Part shown: one piece after another, positions 42,616 through 56,500 of the stretch
Layout: each line of letters starts with the position of its first letter
Numbering within the stretch: position 1 is the first letter of the stretch
Assembly (NCBI GenBank): GCA_900239685.1
Contig: OENT01000577.1
Location: forward strand, 31,953-95,952
Source of the DNA: Rotaria macrura
Lineage: Eukaryota > Rotifera > Eurotatoria > Philodinida > Philodinidae
Reading direction: 5' to 3'
Length of the DNA: 64,000 nucleotides
Made by a program: the position numbers and the translations under genes
The notes under the pieces: model-generated
The model's database searches: none
What the model saw: only the letters and a program-made list of their open reading frames with translations
Told to the model about the DNA's origin: nothing

Positions 42616-44154
42616 GTACATATCAGAGATCCGTGAGTCAACTAAAAAAGCGACTCATCACCGCCTCGTCATGCTGGAGAGTTGCTCATTGTTGCCTCGC
42701 CTCGCCTCGCATTCTCAGACTCCGACTCGTCACCGCCTCGCCTACATTTTATAACTAAAGAGTTATTTTTAGGTAGTTTTTCAACCACCCATAACAATCA
42801 CTATCTTTTTATTTTATACAATCAAATAAAGAACATTTTATACATTTAAATAAGTTAAAAGAACAAACATATTAATTATAATCAAATGAATAAAGATCAT
42901 TCATTTTTTACTGAGCCTGTAAACAATTCTCGGAGAACTGCACCAGTACAATAGTTGAATTAGAATGAATAATTAAATATACGTGTATCCAGAGTGTACT
43001 AAAAGTCATTTAGAAAAAAGAAAACTGCATAGCTGCACAGGATTATGATCAAATGAACTAATTTTTTTCGTGGTGGTAGAGGTTACTTGAAAGTTTTTAT
43101 TCATCAGTAAAAGATTTAACAACATCACTTAGAATTATTATCATTTTTTTTAAAGAGAAAAATACACATTTCTATGCGAAACATAAACTATAAATTTGGC
43201 GTTTCTGTAATCTGACATGAATTTTTTTTGTTCTTAGATTTTCAAAATTATGCAATACTTTATTTGAATCCATGAGTTTTTACTGTTCTATCTAACTTCG
43301 CAAAATCCTCTCAAATCCTTTTGCATTGACAAGATCTGAAAGCACCAGTGACGTTTGTTAAAGTTTGATTAAGTACTCCTCTGGACAGGGAACAAAATAG
43401 CAACGCTACTCAAGAACTTACTAGCAAATTATATTTTTAGAGGTCTTATTTGCTAATCATTTTGGTTAACAGATGTTCCATGTTCATCAAGAAAAGGTGC
43501 TCCCCGAGTCAAAATACTGGAGAACGGCAAATAGTGTTAGTCAAAGCATACGAAATTTTCTAGTACTTTGACTATGATACCGTTAGTTCTTGATGAAAAT
43601 AGAACAATTTTTTAACCAAAATGATCAACATAACAACGTCTACAAAATGGAATTTGCGAATAAACTTCGAGATACATTTCTATTTTTTGTGGTTGATGAC
43701 TGATAGAAGTGTGTTGGAAAAGTTCAAACTCCGTGTTCAAGTAGATGATGCTAGTTTCCAAGTGTGTTAATAAGCTGCTACCACTTGAATAGAAGCTTGG
43801 AAGTATCCTCTATCATCACGAAAAATATCAGAAATTTTATTCATCACTCTTTAGAGATATACAGTTTTCTTTTTTAAGCTGATTTTTGAGACACCCTGCA
43901 CACTAAGTTATTGTCCCGATTTGATAAACTTCACTACAAATGGAAAAGCTTAGAAAGAGCTGCATAAAATCGAAGATGTCCTTAGAATGTTATTTTTCAT
44001 TTATTCATCAAAAATAGCATTCTAAGCACAGGCGAGTCGACTCGGTGAGTTACAAAGTCAACTGGTGCTCGCCACGATATAGAAAATGCCGTCTCGCCTT
44101 GCCTCATGACGGTGCGGTGGGAGGCGATGCGAGTCTCGGATCTCTGGTGCATAT
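42616..44154. mobile_element. 1.5-kb non-autonomous hAT-like transposon
   Basis: Element 42624-44146 starts CAGAGATCCGTGAGTC and ends GACTC-type inverted terminus GAGTCTCGGATCTCTG. The first 10 bases match perfectly in inverted orientation. It is flanked by GTACATAT (42616-42623) and GTGCATAT (44147-44154), an 8-bp duplication with one mismatch, as for hAT elements. Both ends carry GC-rich subterminal repeats with CGCCTCG / CGAGGCG motifs (e.g. GCCTCGCCTCGCCTCGC at about 42694), typical hAT transposase-binding arrays. No transposase frame is left in the AT-rich interior, so it is non-autonomous or decayed. Confidence 0.82.
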
Positions 44155-44319
44155 TTATCAAAAATTAAAAATCCGTCTGTTTCACTATTTTATAGGTATA
44201 GTCACTTTTGAAGTTGATAAAACGTGTTTGCGTTAGCTACTTTTTGCATGCCAAACTGAGAAAATGTTTCGAAAACGTTTTCACACCCCGACAAGACCGA
44301 AGAATCGAGAAAAACTAGG

Positions 44320-44650
44320 CGTATTTGAATGACAAACAGAGATTCTTGACTATGGGTGAAAAGCGCCCATTTTTCACTCTTATTGTGAATTTAAACGTGT
44401 TTTCTGGCAAAAAGGCACATGTAAGTGCGTATTGAAAAAGAAAAACAGTGTTCGTCTTTTCATACTTGAGAGTCCTAATTATGATCCTGTCACGGATAAT
44501 AACTAGGAAAAAAAGACTACTTTTACTCATTTCTTTATGCATTTACATGTGTTTTCTGGCTGAAAAACACATTTAAACGCACAACAAAGGAATAAATTTG
44601 AGTTTTTTTCACTCACAGTCAAGAATCTTTGTTTATCATTCAAACGTACG
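44320..44650. mobile_element. Foldback (long palindromic) element
   Basis: The outer arms pair CGTATTTGAATGACAAAC..GATTCTTGACT (from 44320) with the inverted copy ending at 44650. Inner blocks around TTTAAACGTGTTTTCTGGC and TTACATGTGTTTTCTGGC also pair in inverted orientation, so each arm is about 110 bp with a short centre. Overlapping minus-strand frames at 44315-44859 are a by-product of the palindrome. No target duplication could be fixed. Confidence 0.65.
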
Positions 44651-44654
44651 TAAG

Positions 44655-47527
44655 GTGTCTCCATTATCCGACTGCTTTTCGGGCGTGTAAACGCATTTTG
44701 GAAAAATTTTATCTGTTTGTGTGTGACCAATAGAATATCTCTATCATTCAACACTGCAATAAATCGCCAGAGAAACGTGTCGTTGAAAGCATGAAGATTT
44801 GCTGTGATAATTGCCTTATCGGCAGTGGTGCCAGTTTCGAGTTCTGTTCCCGCTACCACGAACCTAGAAACCCAAAATGCTTTACGAGAAGTGATCAGGA
44901 ACTTCTGGAAATGATTTTCATGACACGTTCAAGTTCATCAGAAACGAAGCCCGCTCAAACGCGAATTGCTGTTATGAATGGGAACTTATCACTGCCAACC
45001 AGTTACGTTGCAAAGTAACTGGTAGCAGAATAAGTTGTGAATTAATTTTTCCTCGTAACTTTTTACAACAACAAATTATGAATTCCTCAGATCAAGTGAT
45101 CAAATATTTTCAATAAGTCATTTTATAAGGTTGCCGGGTCACTCTGAAATTCACTAATGAATTCTTAGACAATATTCGATCGAGAGGGAGTTGTAGTTCG
45201 TGGTTTTTAGAAATTACCAGAAAATAGTTATGAGCAACTTGTCTTCCTTAACTGGAACGAACACTTTTACTCATGGACATTATCGGATGCCCATAACCTC
45301 GAGGCAAGAGAATAAAGATAGGGATTATTTTTCTCTTTAGGTTCGAGGTGCTCTAGACTATTTTATTAATCGTTATAATGACCACTAAAAAGTTGTATTA
45401 TTTAGTACACGATCTTATGACAGGTGAACTCTTACTCAAATGCGAATCAGACAATAAGACTAACGAGATGCGGCTAGTCAGGGTAACGAAAATTAACAGG
45501 GACGGCTGTTTTTGGCTCCGGGTGTCAATTCAGAGTCAGCACAAGCTATAAATGATGCTAATACTAATTCGTTTTCAGTAATGTTGAGTTTTCAATTAAA
45601 TTCTGGGCAGTATTGTTAGTAGAATTAATTGGTGCTTTGGTGCCAGAATTAAATTTGTATTAGTTTCAACGCTAATGCTTACTTTCCAAAACAGAAGAAT
45701 TCTTTTCTGTTTCGAGAACTATGACTGATTAGTGATCCATCCATGGATCATACCTTCAGAAACCAGCATAATTTTGCCTTGCTCTCTGTGAGAATGCTTC
45801 ATTGGTGACTCGTCACACATTCGTAGTTGTCAAAAACAAAGCACGGTTGTTTAATTTCCGAAACAACGCATTAGTGTTAAACCTATGCTAAATTAATACT
45901 TATGCGAAAGCATTAATCAATTCTAAAATTAGGTATTTGTTTACAAGCTTAACCCTAATGCAGAATAATTAGCACCTTTCTGGATTATATACTAATACCA
46001 CTTCACTTGCTTCTGAAATTTCTTGAATCGAACACCCTCTCGCTCGTAAACGTCCATCTGACAATCATTTACAGCCAAAACTTGCAAACACATTTTGCAG
46101 TCGTTTAATGTTCCCAGAAAGGAAACGTTACGATGACTTGCGTTCGTCGCTCTGGGTGATCGTTGAAAAACTTCATAGATATTCACCGTTAATAGACGTT
46201 GATTGTCAATAGACGTCAGAAGATTGCACGAAATGATTGAATACGGTGACCAGAAACTGGTCAGAAAACGATTCTCGTTTTTCTACTGTATTCGTCCACA
46301 GACGATCGTTTATTACAGCTAGCTGCTCTCTTAGAGGATGGTAGGATTATTCACTTATTATTTAAACCATTTATGGTATTAAAAAACTGCTCATCTAACA
46401 TCATGTTTATTTTTCATCTATGAGCAGAACAGTTTGACATTGATTCAGGCCGTTTTATTGCTCAATAGTTAAGCGAATAAATAAAAATCTGAACGCTACA
46501 ATCAATTAAAATTCTCATCCAGAACTAATCATCAACTTCAGGTTCTTTCACATATAACTTTTATATGTAGTGTGATTTTTTCTTCCTCTAAAATACTCAA
46601 CAATCTAAGAAATATCAGTGCAGTCTTTGTTTCAGATGTAACATGTCCCTATCGTATGAGTGAAACACTGATCAGGATGGACGTATGATTCATGTTTTAA
46701 TAAGCAGCGAAAAACATTCTCCAGAATTGAAAAATCAAAAGTTGAGTATTAGGGTTTGATGTTCTCGCTTTCTTTACTCTAAAAAACGATAACTAACTAC
46801 AAAAACAACACACACATATCTCTCTCTCCTCTCTTGAGAAGAAAACAAATATATATATATATACATCGATTGATGTGATAAATGATTAGATCAAAGAAAA
46901 GAGATAGAAATGAAATAGAGTGGAACGATGTGAAAGGCAAGCCCGTAACAATAAGACAACGATGTTAACAAGAATATGCATGATCTTCCTCTGTCTAATC
47001 GCTATGTGTAAGCCCGTAAGTTCTTTATAGTTGTAAGTCAGTAAAGAGATGCTACGAAATTGTTGCTAAAGTGGATGTTTCAGGTTTTGGCTGCCGATTT
47101 CCCCATGATTTCTATCATGGTTTTCGTTCTGCTGGCTTATGATATTTTAAGTAGAATTTTCTATTCACTATGATCGCAATTTGACACAGAGTCACTATAG
47201 ATCGGATTGTGGCTGTACGCGACTCATTAAACAGTCGTTCACGTTAGAAAAACAGCCGTGTTTTTCTGATTTATTGATGTGCATCCACCCACTCTGACAC
47301 GCAGCACAGAACACGGCGGCATACGATCGTAGTACGATGAGTATACGGTCGTTTACAGTCGTATAACTGATCGCTGTAATGCTCGTCTTTGGTATTCATA
47401 TAATTTGACGTTCAGAATAACAGATAACATCAATACATCGATTAACACTGTAGGCTGCTAAGTTTCAAAGGCTTGATCTTCAGTCTCCTTCAAAAGCTCT
47501 CAAAAACAGTTCACTTCTAGAAAGATA
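44655..47527. other. Non-coding stretch with candidate exon
   Basis: Mostly non-coding. A possible small exon at about 46949-47007 (phase giving NDVNKNMHDLPLSNRY before a GTGTAAG) could belong to a gene running from 39.85 kb into the coiled-coil gene, but this is speculative. An AT repeat lies at 46852-46862. Confidence 0.3.
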
Positions 47528-50500
47528 ATGGAATCTAGAATTTTTTGTGAAATATTGCGTAACATCGAAACTGCAATTGACTCAAATCCACGCTCTGCTC
47601 CGATCACCTATGGACCAGTAAGCTTTCGTCAAAATTGCATTTCTACGTACATAACAAAAGCTACATAAAAGACGAAGCGCATTTTCCAGTGCTAGAAGGA
47701 TACTAAAATGACAGAACATCTACATTTTTACAGTCATCATCACTTATTCAAGTATAACACTATTTATCTGTATCGAACTACATGACCTTATAAAGTTATC
47801 AAGGTCATTACAAGCAAGTATTATTGCGAAGTAACTCTGTAGATTACACTCTATTTATCTACAAGTTACAGTTGATAGCTAACTAATGAGATGCATATAT
47901 TATCATAATAAATCGGAATATAGTATATGAATTAACTCTTGTACATTGCTTTCATCAAAATGAGCCGCATCATACAATCAAGTTTTCTGTGGAAGCTACG
48001 AAACCTAAAGAATTTCCAAATTTTGCAATGAATTCGAAACCCTTGTTTCAGTGTACTAAGAGCTTCATCTAATTTGTAAGATGGTTTTCATGTGACGTAT
48101 CGTAGATTCCTCGGAGTGACTACTCGTCAATAGTAATAATCTGCTAATGCATGAAAAATTTCCACTGCAGTCTTATTTTTATTCTAGATCTATGAACTGC
48201 AAGATGTGACCGATTTCAATGTTCATCAGGGGCAGGTAATCAATTGAGACGGTTCATTGAAAGAAATACTTTAGTGCCAGAATAATTCGTAAGAAATTCG
48301 ATTGACACAAATGAACACACTATTTTAGGCGTTGGTTGCCAACTTTCGCTTTTTTGTTCCACCGGTTGGTATTCTCGTTGCTTTCTTTCACCCGTTTGCT
48401 TATTTCGTTCAATATACGAGCATGCTTACTTGCTTCAATACATAATAACTTTCATTCATCCACAGCAGCTAATGGCTTCGTAAAACTAGCAGAAATCATG
48501 TGCTTTCTGGCGAAAGACACTGAGCGGCTCATCATTCATTTTATGGAAGAACGCGAAAATTAGCGAAAAAGAAAATATGAGAATCTTCAAAATCTTTAAA
48601 ACCAGGTGATTGTAAAAGGACACTTGTAAATTTCGGCTTTTGGAAATTCAGTCATCACCGTGATATTTTAGCAGCTAGCGCATTCTATCATGAATCACGC
48701 GATGAATGAGATCCACTGATTATCTGGAAGCTCACATCGTACGATTGCTATATTCGGCTTGGCTGCGACATCGCAATTTCCATATGGTTTCAAGTTTTGC
48801 TCTATACACATGCATTTCTCTTTATTCTGAAAGAAACACAGCTAGCAAGCTGTATTTTAAGAATGGATGGAAAAGGCAGAAAGGAAAAATGTCGATAATC
48901 GATATGTTAAAAACGAAAACAATGCAAGCTTGGATTGATAAAATTGTTGAAAATGTGAGTTTACTGAAGTACAGATCTTTGTCATTCTCAGCCTCAATTT
49001 TACATCTTCATCCTCACCTTGCATTTTTGTTTTCGACATTTTTCCTTTCTCTGTTTTCCCATCAAACCTATTATAGTTGTTGGTGGTCTTGAAAAGTGAC
49101 AATAGGAGTTATCTAACGTTTCATATTTCTCATTTGGGGCTACAGTATTTTTGTTTCACATAATCAACTATTTCGAATTTTATTACCAGCATTCATTGAA
49201 TTGTGTTGTTTCTTGATTTTAATCAGCATAAGGAAGATGGTGGCAATGTAAACGTGGAAGAATATATGCGTATGATCAAAGAGCGAAATATTACCATTCA
49301 GGTAAGATAACGTTCCATGGCAATCGATCACATCTATTAAAACTGAATACATCTCTAGCGATTGGAAGAAACAATTGAGAACGTGTCTGTCCGTCTACAA
49401 ACTCCATTCACTGTCACACTTCGATCATTTCAAATTGAGCGGGGCGAGATCGATGAAGTAAATTTTGTCAACATGACAAACCCACTATCAATTGTTAAAC
49501 TCTCATTCTTGTTTAGCATAGTCGAACATTGATTCAACATTTGCATAGGGAACTGGAAGTTCATATTGAAAAAATCGACGTACGTACTTCTATTTGAACT
49601 TATTGTCATCGATATTTTCGTATTTTGAACTATGCAGCAATTTCGAGTTGAGTGTACTAAACTTCGACATAGTGAAAAGACTCTACACAGTCATATCAAT
49701 CGCCTCACTCAATTAGTGGAAGAACCTTCCCAGCACGGTCGCGTGAGTTTCTCAAAGCGACATTAATATGTTATGGTGATATTTTATTCAATTTTATTTA
49801 GTCACCAGCAGTTTTTTCCGTACAGGTTTTCCTTGATACTCTTTGAATGACATAATCTCATCGATTTTCATTCTTCTGAATTCAGTCATCTAGTTCACTG
49901 GAAAATGTCCAAGAACTGGAAGTAAGTGTATGCGTTGATTCTAAATTTACGTCAATCGTAATCTTGTCATTAGCATCTTCAAATCGCCATCTCGGAGATC
50001 ACATCGGAACTTCAAAGCGATGCAAAAAATGTCAACGATCTGGCCGATCGTATCACTCAGCTACTGAACGAACGGGCTGAGGTAAATCACGCATTTTTCA
50101 ACAAGCAAATGATTCTTTTCGTTTTTCTGCAGTGGGAAAGTCTAATCAGTCGATTGGAGCAAGAAATTGCAGAGAAAAATGAACAAATTCGAGTAAAAAG
50201 ACGTTTTTTCACCTCATTTCGATCGACTTGCTTGATCGTGGTGTTTAGCAATTGAAATCGTACGATCGAGATGCAGAACTTCGAATACAACAGCAATACC
50301 AAGTTCAAATAAGGACTCTTCAAGATGAAAATGAACATCTGAACGAACAGGTAGAAAAAATCACGCATCGACTCAACGAATAGTCACCCCTATTCGACCA
50401 CCATTCATATTTACATAGCTCACTCAAAGTAGTTCACAAGCAAAATACCAGCTAGAGACTTTACAAGAACAGCATGTTCAGGTATGCTTCTTGAATCAAT

Positions 50501-53500
50501 TCATGTCGATGTTGCATTCAATGTTTTTGTTTATTACCTAGGAAATTCGTGATTGGGAACTAAAACTAGAAGTGTGTCAATTTTCTTATTCAAACTTGCT
50601 AATAAAATGTATAATGCTTGAATTTTCTAGGAGTCAAACTTACGTATCGCACGTTTCCAGCGGGAGCTGAGTGCCGCACAAGCTTCCATGACCACAGTAT
50701 GTATTCAATGGCTTGTTGCTGTTCGGTTCATCTGAACTAAGCGAGACCGAATCAAAGCTAGGATGCATAGGACTTTGCATAATACAAGCCCTTCTATAAA
50801 AAAAGTACTTCCAGGAGGGATGTGACACTTGAAAAACCTTTAAAAAGTTTTCTAGTACACATTTTACTGTTTTACTTTAGAATCGATGTTATGCATGCTT
50901 TATCCAATATATTTTCCCTGTTTTTATTCAATATTTTTCGAGTATAATTCATAAGCTATATCGAAAACTATGAATTGAAGGTGCTTTTGCATGGCTTTTG
51001 ATATTAAAAAAATAAGCACCTGAGGTTATTCTCATTCATTTAGAGAGCATTCGTGACCATCCGCGTACGTTAAAACTTGATTAGTCAGTAATCATTAGAG
51101 TAGTTATTAGTTTAAAATAAATATAAAGTAAATTAAATGACCATAGGTTTTGGTGATACTTTAAGTTAGAAGTACGTAATTGCTATTCTTAAGATCGTGT
51201 TTATTTATAAATCAAGTTTTATTCAATATTTGATTTCAAACAGGAGCTTTTGATCTGTTTGGAGATCCTACGTAGTAATAGGCATAGTTAACTTTCAGAA
51301 AAGCATCAAAACAAAGGTCACTGAATATGACAACGAGCGATGCTACATATTTACATGAAGATGTTTTGAACCGTTGTCGCGAACTTGACGCATATTTATG
51401 ATATCAGAAATCCGATACTAATTATTTGTTTAAAAAATTTGATTAGCAGTTACTTTCAAAAAATAATTATATATTCTATGTGACAAAAGTCAGTTTCCAC
51501 CCTATTGAGCTTGCGCCTTGACGTTTATTCAAGGTGTATCTCTCCACTGTGCGTTGGACATGACGGACTATAAAATTTCGAAAGATTTGGCTCATGTTAT
51601 CTATTGTAAAAGCAATCTTTTTCGTCATTTTCCCAACAATAAAATCGCTAGCATTATTGCCCACTAAATTACAGTGCACGATTGTGAACTACCCCTATGT
51701 CCTTATGGGGCTGGGAAGATACCGTTATCAACACGTTCTGTTACTTGGACACGTGATAGTAACTTCGAAGCCCTACTCATATCTCATTTCTTTTGTACAT
51801 TCAGTATCTGGTCAAGACAACGCTATGTAAAACTGAAAATTTCGGAGTATTTCAGCTTCAAAGACACTTGTGTCGGAGCGAAAAGTTAGATCCAAACACT
51901 TTCATTCTATTTCCGGCATCAACTTGTTCCACAGCCTAAAATTCTTGTAAAACGGCTATAAGTATGTTTCGCAAGCCTAAGAAGACTTATCCTTCTGATA
52001 TTTCTCGCCGCAAATCGAAGTCTATTCAGATCATCCGGACACGTCGAGACTCGGTGGTTCGTACATGTATGTCAGTTCAAGAACTGAACTGCTACATACG
52101 CTGGGTTTAGTTTTATATTCCATTAGATGTGGGGCGCAAATAATCGCCCTTTAATGCCGGCAAAATGTGAGCTGTTTTAAAAAGTAGAATGAATGAACGG
52201 TCCCCAACAAGACTTCAGATATGAAGCCCTTAGATCTACTGTATATATAGAGTTTAAAGTCAAAAGTGGCTTAATGCTTGAAACAATTTCTCGTTGAGCT
52301 GTATACATGCCAGTTGATTAGGCTTCAACTACCATGAGCGTCAAAATTAAAGGTTATATTTTATGGTATCTTCTCAATAAATTTTCGAAAGGAAGAAGTT
52401 ACTAAAGTCAGTGGTTTTCATTATTCGAAAGATAAATCTTGTGAAGGCCCATGAATATAAAAATTTGATGCATCTGCAATTTTGAGAATCAAGTGAGTTC
52501 GTAGCGGAGAGTCAGGAAGACGATATGCTGAAACATATTTCTTTTTAGAATTAACCTTGTAATATGACCGATCTGTGACTGTCTGTTTTTCTTTGAAAAT
52601 AAGCAAACCTAGTCATTCTAGGGTGTTCAGTTCAAGACACAAAACGCTTTGCTTGAGAGCACCCATTCCAGCGAATCAGTCTTGAAACGTTAGAAATAAA
52701 TCCACCCTAACTGAATCTATCATGCTGTATAGATCGTTAATATTTACCATCCGTTTTGGCGTTACCTGGAACATGTATATACATATCAAAATTTTTCAGC
52801 AGCAAAGTTAGTTATGCTGTGTCCGCAGAAATTAAAGAATTTCATAGGAACACTGGAAAAATGATCTCAATTCGTTTCAAAACTGATGATAAACATTAGT
52901 CATCGACTAATTATGATGAATTTTGTCTCTATCGCCCTTATCGGATCATTCAAAATCAACTTGTTGATATCGATGGTCTTCAGAAAGCCTTTCTAGGTTG
53001 CGAACACAAACAACCTAAGAATTACATGTTTGCGTCGATCGAAACAAAATAATTGCTTCCATTAGTTTGTCATATTTCCAGCCAAACCCAAAGGGTAATG
53101 TACTTCACGATAACATTTTCCAAAGTCTTTAGTAAGAACCCGTTTAATCGGTCAATTACTAGTCGATGCCGTCCCCACACAGATACATGTGCTCTACATT
53201 TTTCTCTCTAAAGATGAAACTTTAAGAATTGCATTTGAGACAGCAATAGTTGGTTGCAGCGATAACTAGGCATACTACGACAATTAGGTGCAATATATAA
53301 TTTCCCAAATATCTATCAGAATCATAGTTCTTCCTCACTTCCACACAAACTTCTTTTATGACAGATGGGATTCAATGACATTGGGCAGAGGGAGGATGAG
53401 GGTAACATGTGGCAATGGACAACTAGTTGATCTTATTAATAAGTAGTAACTGCACGCTAGCATTGACCTCTTCGATTTATCAAAATGTTACGAACAGATG

Positions 53501-56500
53501 AAAACTATATTCATTGGGAACTTGAAAAAGCTACGGTAGATTGAAGCCTAAAATTAAGGAAAAATTGTATGACTTATGAAAAAACATGTAAAAAGCTATT
53601 ATTTGATCTACAGTAAAAGTTCATAGACAAGTAAAAGACTTTACTAAACATTGTTATTTCTACTCATACTTGATGTCTTTGTTGTTGAATTCGTTATTAG
53701 TTAATTTGCGAAAACTTTTATGCTATTTCTTTGAAATACAAATGAAAAATTTTCAAAATTTCATTTTCCTACATTGCGGCAATGTGACCCTACCACTAAT
53801 TGTCATAGCATCCAAATGATGCAACCCATTGTCGTTCGACTAATTGTCTTTTGATCAATTTTCGTAGAAAAATACTATCTTATTGCCGTCAAAATTCATT
53901 GAGAAAATCTCTGATTATCCTAAGCTCTTGCGACTATGATAGCGTCTCACATTTTTCTACCAACTCTCTTTCTTCTGGTGATAAAATACGCTGAAATATT
54001 TATGCTATTGTTATAGGTTGATATTAGTACATTGGAGGACACAATTCAAGTAACACGAACCTATTGACTTGATCGATCATCTAATTGATTTTTCTATAGC
54101 GACAAAAAGAAGAAATAGAATTAATGAAAGTCGATATGCAGGTATGCCTGCTTCTCTGATAAATCTTTCGAATCTTACCTACTCTTTTGGGGTTCTAGAA
54201 ACGACGCCAAGTCGAACGGGAATGCAAGGTAAAAGTTGTTGTATTGCATGGCATCGTTCATCTCCAGCGTATTCTTATGTTCATTTCGGTAGGAACAAGA
54301 AGATCAGATAGCCGGTCTCAAATATGACATGCGGGTCATGGAAGACGAACTCAATGAACATCGAAGAATGATACCAGTAAGAATTTAGTGTTATTTGAGA
54401 ACTGAAATTCGATGCGTTCCCATGTAGACGACTATCACAATCGAGGAGTCCAAACGTTTGCAGGAGCAAATTCGTGTAAGTTTCAGCAAAATCGATAGAG
54501 CGCATTTATTTAGAAAGCGTCTTTTCAATCTAGCTAAGCGAAGAAAACGTTGAACGACTTATTCAAGTAAGATATATTTATCAGACTATCTGGTAACTAA
54601 TAACATAGCACCTTTTCAGGAACGAGACGAACTTCACGCCAGTATGCAGGCTGCGCTTCAAGAAAACCACGTCCGTGCTCTACTAAGTGTACCTAGTGTC
54701 AAAATCGATGCTAATTTTCTTTGCTTCTAGAGCTACAAGAAGTTTCTTAGCAAGATTGAAACAGAAAACGGGCGCACTGAAGAGATTCGTCTAAAATGGG
54801 AACAAAGTAAAAGAATAATTGAAGAACTTGAACATAAGTTATCAGCAAGCAATTCCAAAACTAACGAGTCAAGTCGTCGATTGTTTGATGTAAAACATTA
54901 AAAACCGAATCGATACATCTTGCATTTGTTTCTATATGTATATAGGTAGAAGCGAAAGTGGCTATTCTCAATACTCGTGTAGAAGAATACAGACAAATTA
55001 TAGAAAAGTATCAAATTACCATTCAAGATAATGAATTCAAACTCCGAGAGAAAGCAAATTATGCAGCTAGTATTCGTCCTCAAATTCAAGTTTGTCTTAC
55101 GTGTCTGCAACCATTCTGTTTTGATCATCATTGATTTATTTTAGGAATGGGAACACAAATACTATTCTGCAATTGAAACGCAACAAGAAAGTGTGAAGGT
55201 ATATTAAAAGGATTCATTCGTGAAATGATTGACTCGACTGATTTTCTTTTCATATAAGGCACTCAAGCACGAGATCAAAGAACTCAATACTGAAATTAGT
55301 ATCCAACGTGAGCAACTATATACAGCTAAAGTAAGAAATGAGGTTACTTGACGAAAATATCAAAAAGAAATATTCATATTGTGTGGACTTTCAGAACACT
55401 GAACTTCGGTGGTTATATAATTAGATAGTTTTAACAACGATAATCGCCTTGCAAGGAAACAAAGTTGATCTCCTCTTAATGAAACGTATTTCTCAGTGCG
55501 TATCCGTGCTCACTATCAGGGTTATTCATCACAGTAGAAAGGGAGTAATTGTTGAAAGTTCCCCGCTTATTCAAATGATACTGACAAATTTTATTACTTC
55601 TCGCATTTTCATGTATTTCTCTCATATTTCACGACTAGTTTATTATATAATGTTTCTAATTATTTCGAACTCAGTGGTTGTCAAGTTTTTGAAAACGGAC
55701 TAACGATGTTCTTAACTGACTTTCATGCTGAAAAAATGCAATATATGATAGTAGCTTCGATTTTCCACACCTACCGATGACATATACGTATGTTCGTTTG
55801 CGTGAAAATGTGGTTTAGACAGTATGGAGTGTACGTAAGGAGATAGGACTGTAACCGGAGGACTGCGTGAAAATTTCAGTTTCGCCCTAGGTGGAGATGT
55901 CAAAAACGTAATTACCTACACCCTCCCCGACGAAATTTATAACGAATGAAACCAAAATTAGTCGACTCTCGTATCAACCGAACTAATGCGGACCTTCTAA
56001 CGACTAATTTTCACAGGAAAGGGAGGCACTTTGCTCAAAGATTATTCAGAAGCGCCTTGGAAAATTCCCTTTTATTGCCTGTAAAACCAATAGAAACCAA
56101 GTGATTTTGTTACCATTTCGCTTACTTCAACGACTTTAGTCATCGACAAGAGTCGTTTTTCCATACTTGTCCAAAGAAACTCACGAAACCGCCACGTCTT
56201 CATCTGTATGTATGCGAAAAAAATTACTGTCACCTATGGCACAATTCAATGAGATGTTTCATTGAGCATGACTGAGTAAATTCAGTATATCTAACAACTT
56301 ACTGTTAAGCATGTTAGAGACTAATAAAATACGAGGGTTTCTGTGAACTCATGAAACTATATTTTAAAGACAAGAGTAGTTTGTCGGGTTGTTGGTATTG
56401 TTTAAAAACATTGCTATTCTCCAGGAAAAGTAATTTCAGTCCATGCATATGCAAATCGCATGAATTGTTTCAGATATGCTTGGACTGTAGTGAAGATTTG

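Noticed and set aside
44315..45018. Overlapping frames of 75-110 codons on both strands
   Set aside because: They overlap the 44320-44650 palindrome and its edge; no motif or splice support.
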